From Pseudomonadota bacterium (GTDB lineage: Bacteria > Pseudomonadota > Alphaproteobacteria > Acetobacterales > Acetobacteraceae), in assembly GCA_021779655.1 (NCBI GenBank), contig JAJYAF010000016.1, positions 1-14,157 of the forward strand: 14,157 nucleotides of DNA, given 5' to 3'. The translations under genes and the position numbers were made by a program. Shown piece after piece: positions 13,517-14,157 of the stretch; position 1 is the stretch's first letter; each line of letters opens with the position of its first letter. The notes beneath the pieces were generated by a model. That model did not search any database, was not told where the DNA came from, and saw only the letters and a list, made by a program, of their open reading frames with translations.

Positions 13517-14157
13517 GCCTGCCCGAAGCCGCCGCCGCCCGGGGTTTCGATGATCAGCGCATCGCCCGCTTCCATCCGCGCCTCCGCGCAGCCGGGCAGG
13601 GTTTCCAGCCTGCCATCCGCGCGCTCCACCCATTGCCGCCCGACCGCGCCGTCCGCGCCGCCTTTAAGGCCGAAGGGCGCCACGTTCCGGCGGGAGCTGA
13701 CAAGGGTGACGGTCATCGGCTCAAGGAAGCGCAGTTTGCGGATCGCGCCGTCGCCACCGCGCGTCGCGCCCGTTCCGCCCGAATCGCGGCGGATGCCGAA
13801 TGCCTCCACCCGCACGGGATAGCGCAGCTCCAATATCTCCGGATCGGTGATGCGGGTGTTGGTCATATGGGTGTGTACGGCGGAAGCGCCGTTGAACCCT
13901 GGCCCGGCCCCGGCGCCGCCGCAAATGGTTTCGTAATACTGGTAGCGTTCGTTGCCGAACAAAAGGTTGTTCATGGTCGCCTGGGCGGAGGCGCAGGCGC
14001 CGAGCGCGCCGAGCAGGGCCGCCGCGACTGCCTGCGAAACCTCGGTATTGCCGGCAACGACCGCGGCTCCGGGCGGAGGCTTGAGGAAGCTGCCTTCGGG
14101 GATGATGAGCGTGATCGGCTTGAGGCAGCCTTCGTTCAGCGGAATATCGGCGCCGCC
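13513..14157 (-). CDS. hyuB: Hydantoinase B / 5-oxoprolinase-type subunit (C-terminal part, cut by window edge)
   Basis: The last 214 residues of an ATP-dependent hydantoinase/oxoprolinase B subunit, or the B half of a fused 5-oxoprolinase (5-oxoproline to glutamate). The frame is open to the right edge, so the apparent Met at 13974 is internal. Family stretches: NEGCLKPITLIIPEGSFL, AVVAGNTEVSQAV, ALLGALGACASAQATMNN, YQYYETICGGAGAGPGFNG, SAVHTHMTNTRITDPEILE, RDSGGTGATRGGDG, and the terminal ETPGGGGFG. All are typical and intact. Whether an A domain is fused upstream cannot be seen. The stop overlaps the AsmA start by 4 bp, an odd pairing of a catabolic enzyme with an envelope protein. Confidence 0.93.
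   Translation of the reverse strand, partial: GGADIPLNEGCLKPITLIIPEGSFLKPPPGAAVVAGNTEVSQAVAAALLGALGACASAQATMNNLLFGNERYQYYETICGGAGAGPGFNGASAVHTHMTNTRITDPEILELRYPVRVEAFGIRRDSGGTGATRGGDGAIRKLRFLEPMTVTLVSSRRNVAPFGLKGGADGAVGRQWVERADGRLETLPGCAEARMEAGDALIIETPGGGGFGQA

Noticed and set aside
13517..13633. N-terminal extension of the AsmA gene
   Set aside because: The extra residues are the shadow of the hydantoinase C-terminus; ATG 13516 precedes a normal membrane anchor and forms an ATGA overlap.
1..14157. CRISPR arrays, insertion sequences or integrase/attachment sites
   Set aside because: No regularly spaced direct repeats, terminal inverted repeats with transposase, or integrase-like proteins are seen on either strand.

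Overview
The window looks like a chromosomal segment of a high-GC alphaproteobacterium, most likely Acetobacteraceae (an Acidocella/Acidiphilium-like relative). The lineage call rests on the TIGR02300/FYDLN-type zinc-ribbon protein, an alphaproteobacterial family, lying divergent to an aroA-cmk pair, on the AroA sequence type, and on the GC-rich codon use. It is inferred from gene content, not from a database search. No rRNA, tRNA, CRISPR array, transposase or attachment site was found.

Layout, left to right. (1) 1-1683, minus strand: a tripartite-efflux pair made of a lipoprotein membrane-fusion (AcrA-type) gene and the first 112 codons of an AcrB-type RND pump, which runs off the left edge. 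(2) 1883-5467, minus strand: a two-gene signalling module. A double-domain KaiC-like ATPase is followed 9 nt later by a hybrid sensor histidine kinase with an N-terminal degenerate receiver, coiled coil, PAS, HisKA/HATPase and a C-terminal true receiver. No kaiA or kaiB is in the window. (3) 5709-6476, plus strand: a Crp/Fnr-family regulator divergent from kaiC, with several dyads in the shared 241-nt intergenic region. (4) 6538-7851, plus strand: an LplT-type MFS transporter without the acyltransferase/acyl-ACP synthetase that usually accompanies or is fused to it. (5) 7877-8077, minus strand: a 66-aa single-helix membrane protein of unknown function. (6) 8146-10121, minus strand: aroA and cmk, overlapping by ATGA; rpsA, which normally follows cmk, is not there. 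(7) 10216-10542, plus strand: the zinc-ribbon/acidic-tail protein. (8) 10580-14157, minus strand: an AsmA-family envelope protein whose start overlaps (ATGA) the stop of a hydantoinase B/5-oxoprolinase-type subunit cut by the right edge.

How they fit together. Right of about 8.1 kb the genes are ordinary housekeeping and envelope functions with a strongly GC-rich third codon position. Left of it the cargo is accessory (efflux, KaiC/kinase signalling, one-component regulator, lipid-type transporter), and by eye third positions are more mixed. The most interesting unit is the KaiC-like/hybrid-kinase pair with its divergent Crp-like regulator: a KaiB-less ATPase-kinase signalling system whose output and input are not visible here.
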